DNA of 64,000 bases, taken from NCBI RefSeq assembly GCF_013368755.1, contig NC_049564.1, positions 628,001 through 692,000 on the forward strand, in the 5' to 3' direction. A program made the position numbers and the translations under genes. This stretch comes from Talaromyces rugulosus (Eukaryota > Ascomycota > Eurotiomycetes > Eurotiales > Trichocomaceae). Below are positions 35,257-47,340 of this stretch, piece by piece. Every line of letters starts with the position of its first letter. Position 1 is the stretch's first letter. The notes below the pieces were generated by a model that did not search any database, was not told the origin of the DNA, and saw nothing but the letters and a program-made list of their open reading frames with translations.

Positions 35257-36443
35257 CTAGACCACACTGATGCCGCGACGTTGCTCTCTCATCCGCTTCT
35301 CACGCCGTGGGCTGTACGTCGAGCAATAAGGCTCGTCCGACGACCCAATCCGCGCCCTGACAGGATCCTGCGAAGGGTGGTATGCCGGGCTATCGGGCGA
35401 TGGACAGAGCTGGATGGCCTTTAGCTGGTCTTCGGTGATGATTTTTGATTGATACATGTATTTCATGAGCTCAAAGCTCGGCCGCGTTGCTGCGAGGGAA
35501 TGGCCCTTTTCAAAGTGCTCGTGGGCCGCGTGTTCCAGCATTGCATCCCAGGCTCGACTAGCAGGGTTCTTGTTTTCGGCGTCGTGAACGAACTCTACGG
35601 CGCACCATTGGCAGGTTGCATTCGGGGGAAGGGGACAGCCGCGAAAATGGCTCAGCACATGCGTCTTCCAGGCGTCGACGCGGTCTGACTTGTGGTCACA
35701 GGGCAGCGTGTGGAAGAGACAATAGTAGATTGGTTTGGACTGCTCGTCATGGGTTGCAGCTGTCGCCGGCGGTGTGACCAGATTTCCGGTACTGTCGGTC
35801 TCGAGCATATTGACGATCTGGACTTTGGCGGCCATTCTCGATCCCATGGACATTTCCGACACGGACTGCGACCCGTTCGAGAGACTTGGTACTACCATGG
35901 AGGATGGCGTCATGCTTTCGGAGTACGGATAGGCTGAAACTCCGTCCTCTGCAACCAAGCTGTCGTTGGAAGCAGCCTGTGTGCGGCGGCCGGGATGTAG
36001 GTTGGTGTTGATGGCAGGTAGGTAATACCTGGAAGCTAATCGGTCGCTGAACGTATCAGGCGTTTCCTGTGTCCAAGCACTTAGTGAGTATTGCCTAGCA
36101 GTCACTATGGATAGTGTCAGTACTCCTTCTAAAAAGGCTTAAAGGCCAAAGAGAACAAAAGGAAGAAAGGGAAGCAAACTTGTCACATTATCCATCAATA
36201 GAGCCGCTGTATCAAACAGGAGGGGTGGATGGAATGAGAGGCAGACACAGGGTAGATGTAGATGTAGACGTAGAGGTATATATAGGTGCAGAGTACAGAG
36301 CATAATGGACGAGGGGACAGGCCCGCAAATAAAATAAACCAAACTCACAATGAGCCTCTGTCGATCAGAGGATGGTCAATCGCATCGTCGCGAAACTCCG
36401 AAATGCCTTTTTGCTTATCTGACACAATCGCCAGTAGTGACAT
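35257..36443 (-). CDS. Unknown protein with Cys/His zinc-finger-like region
   Basis: Proposed exons 36443-36349 and 36094-35257, intron 36348-36095 (GTGAGT...CTAG, 254 nt), 310 residues. The large exon has no ATG at its 5' end; the proposed first exon starts MSLLAIVSDKQKG and joins in phase to give DRGSLQYSLSAWTQETPDTF. The central region IYYCLFHTLPCDHKSDRVDA then WKTHVLSHFRG and CQWCAVEF, with later WDAMLEHAAHEHFEKGH, resembles paired C2H2-type fingers found in uncharacterised fungal proteins. Flanks are Ser/Thr-rich and disordered; the C-terminus is basic. It may be nuclear and nucleic-acid binding, but no function is known. The long intron contains GTAGAT-like repeats, so the exon 1 model is less certain than exon 2. 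Confidence 0.72.
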
Positions 36444-37419
36444 CCAGCCAGTAATTTGCTGCTATTCGGCACCACGCATGCACGCAATCAAACCCACCCC
36501 TCTCAGGCAAACCCTTTGGAATGATCCATAATGGTAAAGTGGGAAAGAGTGAAAAATTGAAGAAGAGGGGGTGGAAATCTTTTGAGCCTCAATTTTTTTT
36601 TTCCGGGCTTGGGTCCTTGAAGAGGTGTGGGAGGAGAACAACCTGCGTATGGTGCAAATTATGGCCGACAAGACACAATATCAGCCACACAGATAGAATG
36701 TGAAAATACAACTGGCTGCATCCAAAGGAGAGGGGGGGTGCGAGAAAGTTCAAAAAGGGAGATTTAGATTCGGGCAGCCATCGGATAGCGGCATGACAGC
36801 AAAAAAAAGCAGAGAGAGGAAGAAGAAGAAAAAAAGTAAGCGGGCCACGTTGGTTGTGACAATAATAATTAGTTGCTGGCCTGCCGACAAGTTGCTGTGC
36901 CAAGCGGGGTTGCAACACCAATTGAAGTCGTGATGCTGCACGCTTGATACTCGATTAGGGCACCGAGAGGGGCGGCGAGAGGGGGGACGATCAAGCAAAC
37001 GGCGCGCATCCTGTATGCAATACAACTGTCATCTGCGTCTCTCTGCTTGATTCGCTGCGATTCCCATCGCCGAGATCCACGGTGATTGTTTTCGTAACGA
37101 CTTAATCGAAGAGAACGGCAACCTGCTGCGGTTGTCCCAGATCTCGTCGCTGTATTGTTATTGATTTGGTAGGACAATCAATCGGTCTTCTCCGCTTGAC
37201 AGCGCTGGTCAGTTGACAATGCATGTACAGCAATGCAGGCATACTTCCAATCGGAGATATCCACATCGAGCCGGCCGGCATGGATGTCAATGTTGAATCT
37301 ACCAACACACCATCAGTGCACTAAAAAAAATAAATCGGAGCATCGTTCGTGAGATTTTATTGTAAAGATGATAATAATATGTACATGTAGAGGGCGATGC
37401 AAGGTTAAAAGTCCCCGGC
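36444..37419. other. Intergenic region, no gene seen
   Basis: Upstream of the zinc-finger-like gene and downstream of the DUF7703 gene. Purine-rich on the plus strand between 36530 and 36840, with short homopolymer runs. No coding sequence supported. Confidence 0.45.
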
Positions 37420-38472
37420 TCAATCAGAATCGTCCATCCGTAACGAAGTCTCCCGCTTGTCTATCGTGGTCGAAAACTCGGTCTTGGCGACGATGATGCC
37501 TGATGGGAGGTTCAACTGCTCCTGGCTCGAGTTGGTCCGCTCTGGGCGCATCACTGTGGCGGTCGATTCTCCGTAAAAGTGACGATCATTAGCGCGAGTC
37601 GATGGCAAACCGGCTCCTTGGCCAGCATATCGCTGTGCCGAGCTACCCATGGGCATGGCACTCGAGTGGTCGCGGTTGGTGCGGATGAAGTCAACCAGCT
37701 TGCCGAGAACGGCGAATTCGAGCTTGAGTTTAAGACTGTAGACTGCAGCCTTCAAAGTAATCTGGACGGCGTATTCGCTGGCATATTCGAACCCCAGGAG
37801 AACGAGGTCCATAAAGATTATGAGGACGTTGATTCCGATGAGTTGGTACTGGATACGGCGGTGAGACCGCGGATTGTTCGCAAGACGTAACAGCCGCGCT
37901 GTTTCATATAAATATAAACCGGATAATATGGCCTCTTGAACGCTAAAGCCAGTCAACTGAATTTTCTCCATGATATTGTATCCAGTGACGAAGCGAGAAG
38001 AAGTGCCACTGCGGATGTTGGACCCGTAGGTCAAAATGGTGGTAGGAAGATGGAATATGAGGACGCTGGTGAAAATCATGTACACCACATGCCGAAGTCT
38101 ATGTTGGTCGCGCAGGACTAAATGAAGTCGAGAGTAGAGCACGAACGCTTGGCCGGTTACCATCACCCACCAGCCTAAACTTAAGATAGTGACCGAAACC
38201 CAGCGGTTCGTATCAGTGAAAAACTTCAGGAGAAAGCCGACTGAGTATGGAACCACCCCGAGCACGACGGATAAGAGAAGACTCCAGAAGTAGAGGCCTC
38301 TGAATCGCTTGAAGGATAGGAGGACCATGATAATAAGTTCCACGGAATTATACAAGGCGAACGACAAGAAAAGGATGACGACCATTGATAGCAGGGTGTA
38401 TTGTGAGCCAAGACTGCCGGAAATGCCGTCAAGAGGCCCTTTCGGGCCCGCGCCATCATCCGCATCAACCAT
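37420..38472 (-). CDS. Seven-transmembrane fungal protein (DUF7703 type)
   Basis: A single exon of 350 residues from the ATG at 38472; the frame is open two codons further to a GTG. Seven hydrophobic helices are visible, beginning SLGSQYTLLSMVVILFLSFA, then VELIIMVLLSFKRFRGLYFW, with signature segments GWWVMVTGQAFVLYSRLHLV, YNIMEKIQLTGFSVQEAILS and LKLKLEFAVLGKLVDFIRTN. The FKRFRGLYFWSLLLSVVLGV and TTILTYGSN motifs are typical of DUF7703 proteins, a fungal-specific receptor-like family of unknown ligand. The cytosolic C-terminus of about 80 residues is Ser/Thr-rich. A signalling role is suggested only by topology. Confidence 0.88.
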   Translation of the reverse strand: MVDADDGAGPKGPLDGISGSLGSQYTLLSMVVILFLSFALYNSVELIIMVLLSFKRFRGLYFWSLLLSVVLGVVPYSVGFLLKFFTDTNRWVSVTILSLGWWVMVTGQAFVLYSRLHLVLRDQHRLRHVVYMIFTSVLIFHLPTTILTYGSNIRSGTSSRFVTGYNIMEKIQLTGFSVQEAILSGLYLYETARLLRLANNPRSHRRIQYQLIGINVLIIFMDLVLLGFEYASEYAVQITLKAAVYSLKLKLEFAVLGKLVDFIRTNRDHSSAMPMGSSAQRYAGQGAGLPSTRANDRHFYGESTATVMRPERTNSSQEQLNLPSGIIVAKTEFSTTIDKRETSLRMDDSD

Positions 38473-40995
38473 ATTCACTAACAGACTCGGAGTGAAGGAA
38501 CGTATTCATCCAGACGAGGGTTCCTAATGGTGCTCACTTTTCTAGCGGGCTTGTCATCGGTAGCGACAGTATTGAAAAAGATCGGTAGGGGGGAATTGTA
38601 AATTGTATCTCTGCTGGAGGTATTCGACAGCCGGGCGGGCGGTATCGAGAGAAGCTGCGCAACGTCCGGGCGGACGGGGGTATCACGTCCGTTCACTTCT
38701 TTTCCTGGTAGCTACTCAAAAATACACTCTGCCGTATATCGAGAGCCTCGACGAAAGAGCATTTCCAAGTACCGTCTATATTTTGTCGTTTCTCGGCGTG
38801 GTCAGCGCAAAAGAGAGCGCGCGGGGAGGGACGGTTTCGCCCGTAAAGATGGACAGTGCTGACACACAAGAGTCAACCCGACGACTCGGTTCCTGGAGAA
38901 TGCCGAGTGACTTGCAGACGCTAGGATCAAGAATCCGTCCGATAACTTGGGGTCAGTATTGCGCACCTGGACGTCTCTCTCGTCCCGGGTCGGAGGTGGA
39001 TTGTAAGCAGATTAAGGCGTTTGCGGTTCCTTTTATTTATTCCAGCCCTGCGGGCTGGGGGAGCACACGGCAAGCCACACTAACAAAGTTTGCCTCGTTT
39101 CAGAGTTTTTAGCTGGATAGGGCACAGGGCCCCAGCGCCAACGAACGACATGGAGTCATGGACGTCAACACTGGCGACGGTAAAGGGGGGCCCTGCCAGG
39201 GCACGCCGATTGGGCCGAGGGCGGACAATTCTATGCAGGCACCACCTCGGACGAGCACTGTAGCGAAAAGGAAACTGTTAGGAGATGAGCAGCCAACTTT
39301 CGACGAAGAGAGAGGCGATTATTGGGGATGATCGCTGATCAGGCAGGACAATTGGCGGGGGTGTCGACCAGTGTCATGAATCGCGGGCGCGCAGGATCGC
39401 CGGTTCCGTCCGTCTCAACTGGGTCTCCCGAGATGGAGAGTAAAGATACGAGGCAAAAGTGGCCTAGGCCAGCAGCTAGCGAGGTAGCGAAAAGTTTAAA
39501 GCCGAACGCATTCAGAATTTCAGGCAGGCCAGGCAAACCAGGCGCAGCCACTGCTAACCAGACTAGCGGGGTTGTGGACGTTCGTGAACTTACGCGAGAG
39601 TCGAGACTGAGAGAGAGAGAGAGGTTGAAACTAAGGCAGGTGCTGATTTGTCACTGTTCTAGAACAAGCCCCGTGATGCTCGACGAAATTACCCAAAGCG
39701 GCTAGCCGGGAGCTCTGCCAATCGGCTACTATGCAGCATGCAGCATGCTTGCTTACGCTTACCGCTTGTAGTGGCAATAGGCGAGCTTACACTCAATAAT
39801 AAGAGACGTAGCAACCAACATCCAACACTCCAGCACTCAAAACCGTGTGCAACTATACGAAGTCTCCCGGGCCGTCCGGAGATCAACATCTCGGCATCCC
39901 AGCTGTCTGGATCAGCCTGTGTTTTTATAATAATATTCCTGATTATTATTACTCCGTACAGATCGATCAAATTAATTGCAGCATCAGATGTGGGTACATG
40001 CTTCCTAATAGTAATGATCGCCAGTCTCAGGCGGGTAAACGAACCGAAAATGAAGGACCTCGCTTTGACCTCATGGCAGCAGTGCTGCACTGCTGGACGG
40101 ACTCATTCCGGGATTCTGTGCATGTGCAACGATACGACTTACAAGGGTCCCCAACTCTAATTGTTTATCATACTACGTACTAACTTATAAGCGAACCTGC
40201 CTGAACTTTGAAGGGGGAGATGTTCGTCTTGGCCAAGTCCGAATCGGGAAAGGCCATTGAGTCAACGGTGTGGGGTCTAGCCCAAACAGGTTTAGGCGGC
40301 TGGTCAGAATTGCCAAATACAGAAATCCATTGGCCGAACCAAACATTGACCCGCTCCTTTGGGTAAAACACCAAGCCCTAGGAGGCTAGTATGCAGTAGG
40401 TGAAGATAATTATAGCCAGGGTATACTGAGCATTATACGGCAGGATCGCAATCGACCCTTGCTAGTCGGTTTACTCATGATCAGCTGTGTCATGACAGTG
40501 GCAGACACGCATTTTAGTTTTACTAGGTGTGATCGGTTCTAAGTCTTCTAAGTTCTGACGCGTCAGGTTACTTCCTGCGACGAGAAGGATCCGTATTGCT
40601 AGTTTGCACCTCAGCTGAGTTGCCTTTAATGTTACACTACTCTGTGCTTTGACATTTGAAACTGACAGCTTGGCGCGGATCCAGCCTCGGATAGATATAC
40701 CGACACTGTTATAACAGTAAGCTACTACTCGATCCTTAGGTAACATTGTTATATGCAAAACAACATGTTAAATCGATAAAAAAAAATTAGACAAAAAATC
40801 ACCAGTCGTAACATTGAACATAATCCGTCATTCCCGTCATGCCATACCATACCTTTTCATCAGAATCAACTTCCACAATTAGTACATGTAACCGGCCCCT
40901 ACATGATAGTCCGGAGCCGTGCATAGCACACGGCTCTGTAATATCATGGAAGGGTCGGTTATAGTACTTGGTACCTGGATATCAAATCACCCCAG
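38473..40995. other. Intergenic region between DUF7703 and dcl2
   Basis: About 2.5 kb. The first 1.2 kb is GC-rich and contains plus-strand open frames (38603-39112 and 39322-39705) of unusual composition without family features; on the minus strand it is likely the DUF7703 leader and promoter. The remainder is of mixed composition, ending in a long hairpin at 40882-40967. No gene supported. Confidence 0.45.
40882..40967. repeat. Long imperfect inverted repeat (hairpin) 3' of dcl2
   Basis: A left arm of 40 nt (40882-40921) and right arm of 39 nt (40929-40967) flank a 7-nt loop. By hand alignment 31 of 40 positions pair, with the innermost 8 bp (GAGCCGTG / CACGGCTC) and the outer GTAC ends perfect. 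It lies 29 bp beyond the dcl2 stop codon, so it may be transcribed in the dcl2 3' UTR. Either a stem-loop in RNA or a small relic palindromic element. Confidence 0.85.
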
Positions 40996-43900
40996 CTATG
41001 CAGCAACACTCGCTTCACCATCCACAGACTCGTCCATGCGGTCCGACGATCTCCTCCTGAGAATCTCCGCTGCCAGTGCTGCCGCCCTAGTTTCGACTTC
41101 GAGCTTGTTAATCCCGTCGTTGACTTCAACGATTTCCTCGCCGTCGACGTAGATTTTGCAGATGTACACTAGCTTGTTATCAATATCATTACTATCATCG
41201 GTGTTCTCCTCACCGTCGCAGATCTTCTCTGCCTTGGTTTCCGTAGTCACTAGCGCTGATTTGGCCGCAATTAAAAGCTGGTTGCGGGGATGCAACAGTT
41301 CAATGGCCTCGTGAGCAATCCGACGCAGGTACATTAACAGCCCAATGCGCTCGAGGAACCCGCGACACGCGTCCAACGAGCCGTGCGAGTCGACAAAGAT
41401 TGCCCCCAGGAGGCTCTCGACCATGTCAGAAAAGATCTTGCCCGCACTGATGCGGAATAGTCCTGCCCAGGGATATGTAGAGGAATGCTTTAGTGCGTCC
41501 TCCACCGCGCCGCCCCAGGCCTGATATCGCTGGAACGCTTCTTGCTGCGCATTGACAATATCCCAGGATGCGCCGTGTCGCATCATTTGCCACAGGTACG
41601 TCTTGTGCTCAGTCTGGATGGTTGATACGTGCGCAAGTCCGGGGCTTATTGCTTCCTCGCGTTCTTCCGTAGTGTACAGCCCCAGGCAGAGAAACGCGAG
41701 AAAATCGGCGTTTGCAACCGTTGTTCGCATAAGATGCATATCTTGGTGTGATAGCTCCTTGGGCAGGTGGAAAAGTTCTTGGACCACAATGTGGTCCAGC
41801 ACCGAGTCTCCAAGAAACTCTAAGCGTTGGTACGACACGGATTCGTCCTGGCAGCTCGGATGCGTCAATGCTTCGAATACGAGGCTGGGTTTTGTGAAGT
41901 TGTATCCCACCATCTCCTCTATCTGAGCCAGTTTGGGGTGGGTGGCAGCAACGTCTGACACCGCTGCATCGCGGTACAGCACGTGGATCTCCTCTTGAAC
42001 AGATGTCCACTCTACTCCAGGGAGGAGGACGCGTGCACATGTAGTCATCTTCTCAATTCCCCCGTCCAGAAACGAAGCTCCCATGAGGGCCTCTACAACA
42101 TCCGCTAGCACTTTCGTTGATAACTCTCGCCTTTTGTTCGGGGCCTGGCCCGTTTCGCCAAAGTCGGATACCCGATACGGCCTCCATTTGCGCCCAGTGA
42201 ATGGCTTGGTCAAGATGTATTGATCCAAGCCTTCCCTACGCGCTGCCTGTGCTAGTCGGTCATTTGACACGATCTTGTCCTTTTCGGGGGATAACAACCC
42301 TTCGTGCCAAAGGGGGTTGGTCGCCGTCAAGTGAATAGAAACGATAAACTTGAGGAGGCTGTCCCCCAGAAACTCGTATCTCTGGTAGTCAGTAGGCTCC
42401 CTTGCTTCAGAAGCGCTGATTGCTACCAAGACATGACCCAAGTTCTCGAATTTCACCCTTGACAATACTGTCCGAGCTAGCCTTTCGGCAACATAGAGAA
42501 TCTCGATTTTATGCGCAATGGAGGGAACAAATAGTGCGAATTTAGAAAACTTCACAGGGATCCGATGGATGTTACAGAGCCGTATAGGTACACATTGCTG
42601 TGATGTATGTGCCATGGGTGCCAATGCATCCTGAGATAGCGCATGAAGGAAGTCTGCACGTTTTGGAAAGTTGGTTCCCTGAATATGAAGCTCGGGTTCG
42701 CGTGTTGCATGGTCTTCATCGCCGTTCTCATCACCATTTTTATTAAGTGCCACCTTGTTGATGGTCTGTTCAATAGTAAATGCCCGGACATATGCTTCAG
42801 TGCTACGAGCAATGCCCAGCTCATTTAGCTTGCCTTTATCAAAGGGGCTAATAGCATCTTGCGCCGGGTCAGTGCCCTTGATTGACAAGAGCCACTGCTC
42901 AATTGGCGACTGAACCATCTGTGCCGGCCAAAACAAAGTCAAATAATCATTGTCGTCCCATAACATTCTTCCATTGTAGACAGAGTAAAGCATTTCGTGA
43001 GTAAACCTTGCGGCTTGTTGAGTGTCACCAACCGAAATCGCATGGCCACCATAGCACAGTCGGGCTTTGAGGGTAGTTTCTGCATTCCAGAACAAGTCAA
43101 ATTCCCAGTCGCATGGGAGTCGCTTGGGCAAAAGCAATACCATGTCTGGAATACCCAGCGAATTAGGCTCGAAGCAAACTCGTGTCGCGATTAGGGCTAC
43201 ATCGCTCCTGTGCAAATGAGCCATGTCCAGCCAAGGGTTCCAGGACTCGGATACTTGGACAAGTTTCGCCTGTTTTTCCTGCATGGTCTTTTCTTCATCA
43301 TTGTACTTTCGGCGATGTATTGGCATCAAGTTGTCATTCACGAGTCCTGCGTTATAAAGAGCCATGTATGCCTGGAAGGAAGCATCTCTTTTGGCCAGTT
43401 TTTCTGTTAGCCATTTCGACTTTGCCCACGCAGTGCGCAATGACGGACTGAGGTAACTTGGCAGGACTACTTTTGCCGTAATCAAGTCTGTGACCGGATC
43501 GCGATGCATGACAAAATCGGGCTGGTTGTTGATATAAGCACACGAAATGGTGGCGCAGAAATACGCTAGGTATTCACGTGCGTTTTGATAGTTGAGAACA
43601 GCCCTGTACATTCATTCTCATTAGATCTTTGGATATTGATGAGGTCTAGTCTACTCACTCTGTGGATGGTACTCGGAAATTCTCTGGACTGTCCTCCTCG
43701 ATATCTTCCAGTGCTTGGATTTCCTCTAGCTTGCGCATGCTATCGGCGTAGATCTTCTTCAAATTCTCTTCCATAAAAGTCCATTTGGCAACACTCTCGA
43801 CGTCATTGCCATCGACGAAGAGAATAAACTTTGATTCTCGGTCCCGGGCTCTGCCTCTTCTTTGTATGAATGACTTTAGCTCTTTTGGCGGGTCAAAACA

Positions 43901-45620
43901 GATCACCATGTTACAAGCAGGGACGTCGATGCCTTCTTCCAAGACCGAGGTCGCTACCAAAACATTGATCTTACCACTGCGCAAGTTGTTCACGGCCTCT
44001 TCCTGGTCCCTTGGGCTGAATAGCTCTGTGATGTTTGACTTTCTGCTGGCATAGTTTGAGCTTCCGAGAAAAGAAGCCGCCACTATCTCCTTCATGCGCG
44101 GATGAACAGACAGAAGATGTGCGATCATGATGACCGTGGTCCTCTGTTCAGCAAATACAATGATACGATGTCCTGGGTGGAACGATTCCACGATCTTATC
44201 AACTAGCAATTCTGCTTTCTGCGACATTGCGTCTGGCAGGCTCCCCCAACGTCTTTCACCTATGAACGGTTGCAGCTTCGAAAGATGCTGCATCATATAT
44301 ATCTTCTCCGCATCCTCCCACAACTTGAAAATACTGTTGGTCGACTTTTTCAGTATGCCTTCAATGAACTTTTCGGTGCATGTGGTAACAAATACATCTG
44401 CAGCCCACGGGCCAACTTCGCTGTGAATCACCTGAGCACGTTGAGCAAGCGATATGAGATTTGTTCGGGTAAAAGTCTTGCCAGAGCCAGAAATGGTTTC
44501 ATATTGTTCTTGGCTCTTGGGATCCTTTTTCATGCGAAGCGACTTCATATATGGGTCATTTTCAATGTCTGCAAATGTAATGCCAAGCAACTTGTCAAGG
44601 AATTGCAGAAGCTGCGAATGGTCTTCCAACCGTCGGCTATAAGTAATGCATGAGATTTCTGGCTTGTGGGTGTGCTTCAAGAGCTCTTCACGCTGGGTTA
44701 CCGGGGTTCGGCATATGGCATGTAGGTTTTTTTCTAACGCTCTTTTGTGTAATATCAGCAGAAGTTCCTTTGTCAGTCAATGATAGGACTTACTTCACGT
44801 CGTCCGGGCTTGCACTCAAGCCCAAGATCCCCGGTAATTCCACATTGTCGCCGGCCAACCGTGCGCGGTGATATAAACGCATGATGCCATTGAAAGGACT
44901 AGCCTTGACACACCTGTGTGCTGTATTATCTGGTCAGCAACCGAGTTTTCCAGGGGCCAGATCAAGAATATACCTTCGTCAAACACTAGTAATGCCAATT
45001 TAGATAGCTTAACGAATCCACTTGACATGGCATTCAGAAGCACCTGCGGCGTAGAGACCACAATACGGATATTCAATAATATTTTGTCCCATATTCTTTG
45101 AGTGCTCCAATGATCGATATTATCGCTTCCTAACAATAGTCGACTTTGGTATAGGGGTAGCTGTTTGCTGAGAACCGAGTATTGCTGTTCGGCTAGAACC
45201 ACCGTGGGCGTTAAGAACCAAACCAACTATATATAACAATTCACCTTAGTCCGCTTGCTATCTGAGTAGGATAGAACACCCATACCTTGTCCGGGGCACA
45301 CCTTGAAAGCTCTTCTTGTACTCGGAGAACGGCACTAAGAACATCTGTTAGTTATACAGGTCGAGGAGAACTGCTATATGAATACCATACATCTGCGTTT
45401 TTCCACTCCCAGTTCCCATCTTGAAAACGAATCCATTTTTGTCAGTTTAGGGGGAACTGCTTGTGTTCATCTGAAAAGTGTCTCAACCAACCGCAACTAT
45501 AATGTTTTGACGCAGGCTTTCAGAGAGCATCTCCTGCTGATAAGCTCTTGGTTTCAGCATGGCGACCGCAGCCTGGTCTCCAGGGGACGTTGCTCCTCCC
45601 ATAGGGCTTTCTCCAACCAT
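40996..45620 (-). CDS. dcl2: Dicer-like protein 2 (RNase III helicase of RNA silencing)
   Basis: Seven exons: 45620-45492, 45419-45391, 45334-45286, 45226-44974, 44920-44794, 44741-43659 and 43603-40996, 1425 residues. The N-terminal helicase has MGTGSGKTQ (Lys50) and DEAHRC (residues 152-157); the second helicase half has VATSVLEEGIDVPACNMVIC and QRRGRARD. A Dicer-dimerisation-type domain follows (ISCAYINNQPDF region), no recognisable PAZ, then two RNase III domains: YEFLGDSLLKF with VVEALMGASF (acidic residues near 967, 971, 1058, 1061) and LEFLGDSVLDH with DMVESLLGAIF (near 1152, 1156, 1283, 1286). All metal-binding acids appear present, so it should be active in cutting dsRNA to siRNA, including antiviral defence. 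Two internal exons are only 29 and 49 nt. Exon 1 uses a weak GTTGGT donor. Confidence 0.93.
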
Positions 45621-46278
45621 ATTCGAAATCGAGCACTTCAAGTTTTGCAGCTGGGAAAAAAAGTGCTCTCGCCGAGATAAAATATATTTAGTTAATCGGA
45701 GATTCAATTATTTCGTAATGGCTCATGCGGTATTCTTTGTGTCAGATGTCTTGATAAACTGTCCAAAACGTGGGGCAAGCCCAAGCCCTGCATGTGAGGC
45801 GTATGTGCCCAAGGCTGTTTTCAGTTCAGCCTATAATAATCGAGGAGTCTTGAAAAAGTCATGGATGGCGCTTTGTGTCGCAATTGCCACCACTACCGAC
45901 ATATAAATAGACAGACCACATTTAGTTTCGATGGCTCATGAATTGGGACAAAGCGATGTGCGGATGGATGTATACCTTTAACCCGAAAAGGATGGTGAGA
46001 CCCACTGAGATGGGGACTCGAAAGTCTTACGGCATATCACATTTTTGATACTACATATATTTAAATATTCCTACTTCTTAGTTCTACGTTCGATGCCTAT
46101 TCATGGACTGGCTATATTAACGGGAGGTTGTTTCTATCACGGCAAGTTTTATGAGATCCATCGTTCGTACTTGACAGCTTCATTGTCATTTATCGTGTGC
46201 ATGTAGAGAACTCAATGACTCTACTATAATACAATCAAATGGAGCATAAAGTTGGTAAAACGGCAGCACAAGCCGCAT
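45621..46278. other. dcl2 promoter and proteasome 3' flank
   Basis: A 658 bp AT-rich spacer upstream of dcl2. No gene or clear element seen. Confidence 0.45.
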
Positions 46279-47340
46279 CTATAGGTTGGTCAAGTAGTCC
46301 TCAATCTCCTCTTTGGTGAGCTTCCTGAACCGCGGGCCCCGAGCCCCGTCAACTCCTTGGTAGCCCAGCAAGTGATCTGCGGGTGGGCCGACAATGCCTG
46401 TAGTAGTTGTTAGTATATTGCAAAAAGCCGGAGACAAAAGGATAGAAGGCAGAACGCACCAATCTCCACAGTCTCGCTGTTCATTTCTCCCTCGATTGTT
46501 TCCTTCAGGGTCAGAAGAGCAATATGAATAGCATCTTCCAATTCCAATCCCTCGGTGTATCGCTTCTCGAGGAAGGTCTTGGCGCTCGTAGCACTCTTGC
46601 CAATGGCTGTGGCCTTCCATGGGAAATAGCTTCCGCTAGGGTCAACCTGGTACAAACTTGGACCACCCTTGAGGATTCCACCAGTCTTTCCAGACGCCTT
46701 CTTTTCGGATCCCTCTTCGGTTTTCTCTTCGGCCTCGGGCTCGACACCCTCATCCCATCCGGCAATGAGCAGACTGACTCCGTACGGGCGAACACCACCG
46801 GACTGTGTAGCTTCTTGAACGACACGGGCAACGTCCTGCACCAATATGCGGGTAGGTGGGTACTCGTTATAGATGCGTTTGTAGCCAGTGTGGGAAACCT
46901 TGCGAGCCTTGTCGACGAGCACTCGATAATCGGGACTCATGCCGGCATAGACCATACCAATATCAGGAGTGATCAACGAAACTTTCGACAGTGAAGGAGG
47001 GTCGACCAAAGGCGATGACGATTTCTTTTCGGTGGCGAGCACAACTCCGTTTGTAGCTATATATTGCGATTCAAGTTAATGGCCATGCTTCGCCCCAGTT
47101 GGGGGTGGTTTTCGGGTGTACCTTTGATGCCCAGTGCCGTGACACCTGTATTGACAGCATTCAACGCATATTCTACATTAGTTAGATTTGTTCATCGATC
47201 CAAGAGCATTCGGGACTCAATACCAATCTGGACCAGCTTTCCGCTGTTGATGACAGTCAGCTGTGATCTCCGCCCGCCGAAAGATAGAGCTCTTACCTGG
47301 GGGAGAAGGTGGTGAGCGAGAAGGAATAACGGTCCGCCAT
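46279..47340 (-). CDS. pre8: 20S proteasome subunit alpha-2 (Pre8/PSMA2)
   Basis: Five exons: 47340-47297, 47243-47224 (20 nt), 47172-47122, 47056-46460 and 46397-46279, 276 residues. The spliced N-terminus [20 protein letters not shown] then [11 protein letters not shown] is the alpha-type proteasome signature. Further conserved text: [55 protein letters not shown] and [13 protein letters not shown] charged Glu/Lys insertion of about 20 residues ([15 protein letters not shown]) sits before the conserved [11 protein letters not shown] and makes the protein longer than yeast Pre8. It forms part of the outer alpha ring and gate of the 20S core. Divergent from the RING-CH gene across 444 bp. Confidence 0.95.

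Noticed and set aside
38478..38696. Minus-strand frame starting MNGRDTPVRPDVAQ as a 5' exon of the DUF7703 gene
   Set aside because: Its donor and available acceptors are out of phase with the main exon; more likely an upstream ORF.
38603..39112. 169-codon plus-strand open frame
   Set aside because: GC-rich by chance, no domain, no hydrophobic pattern, overlaps the probable leader of the DUF7703 gene on the other strand.
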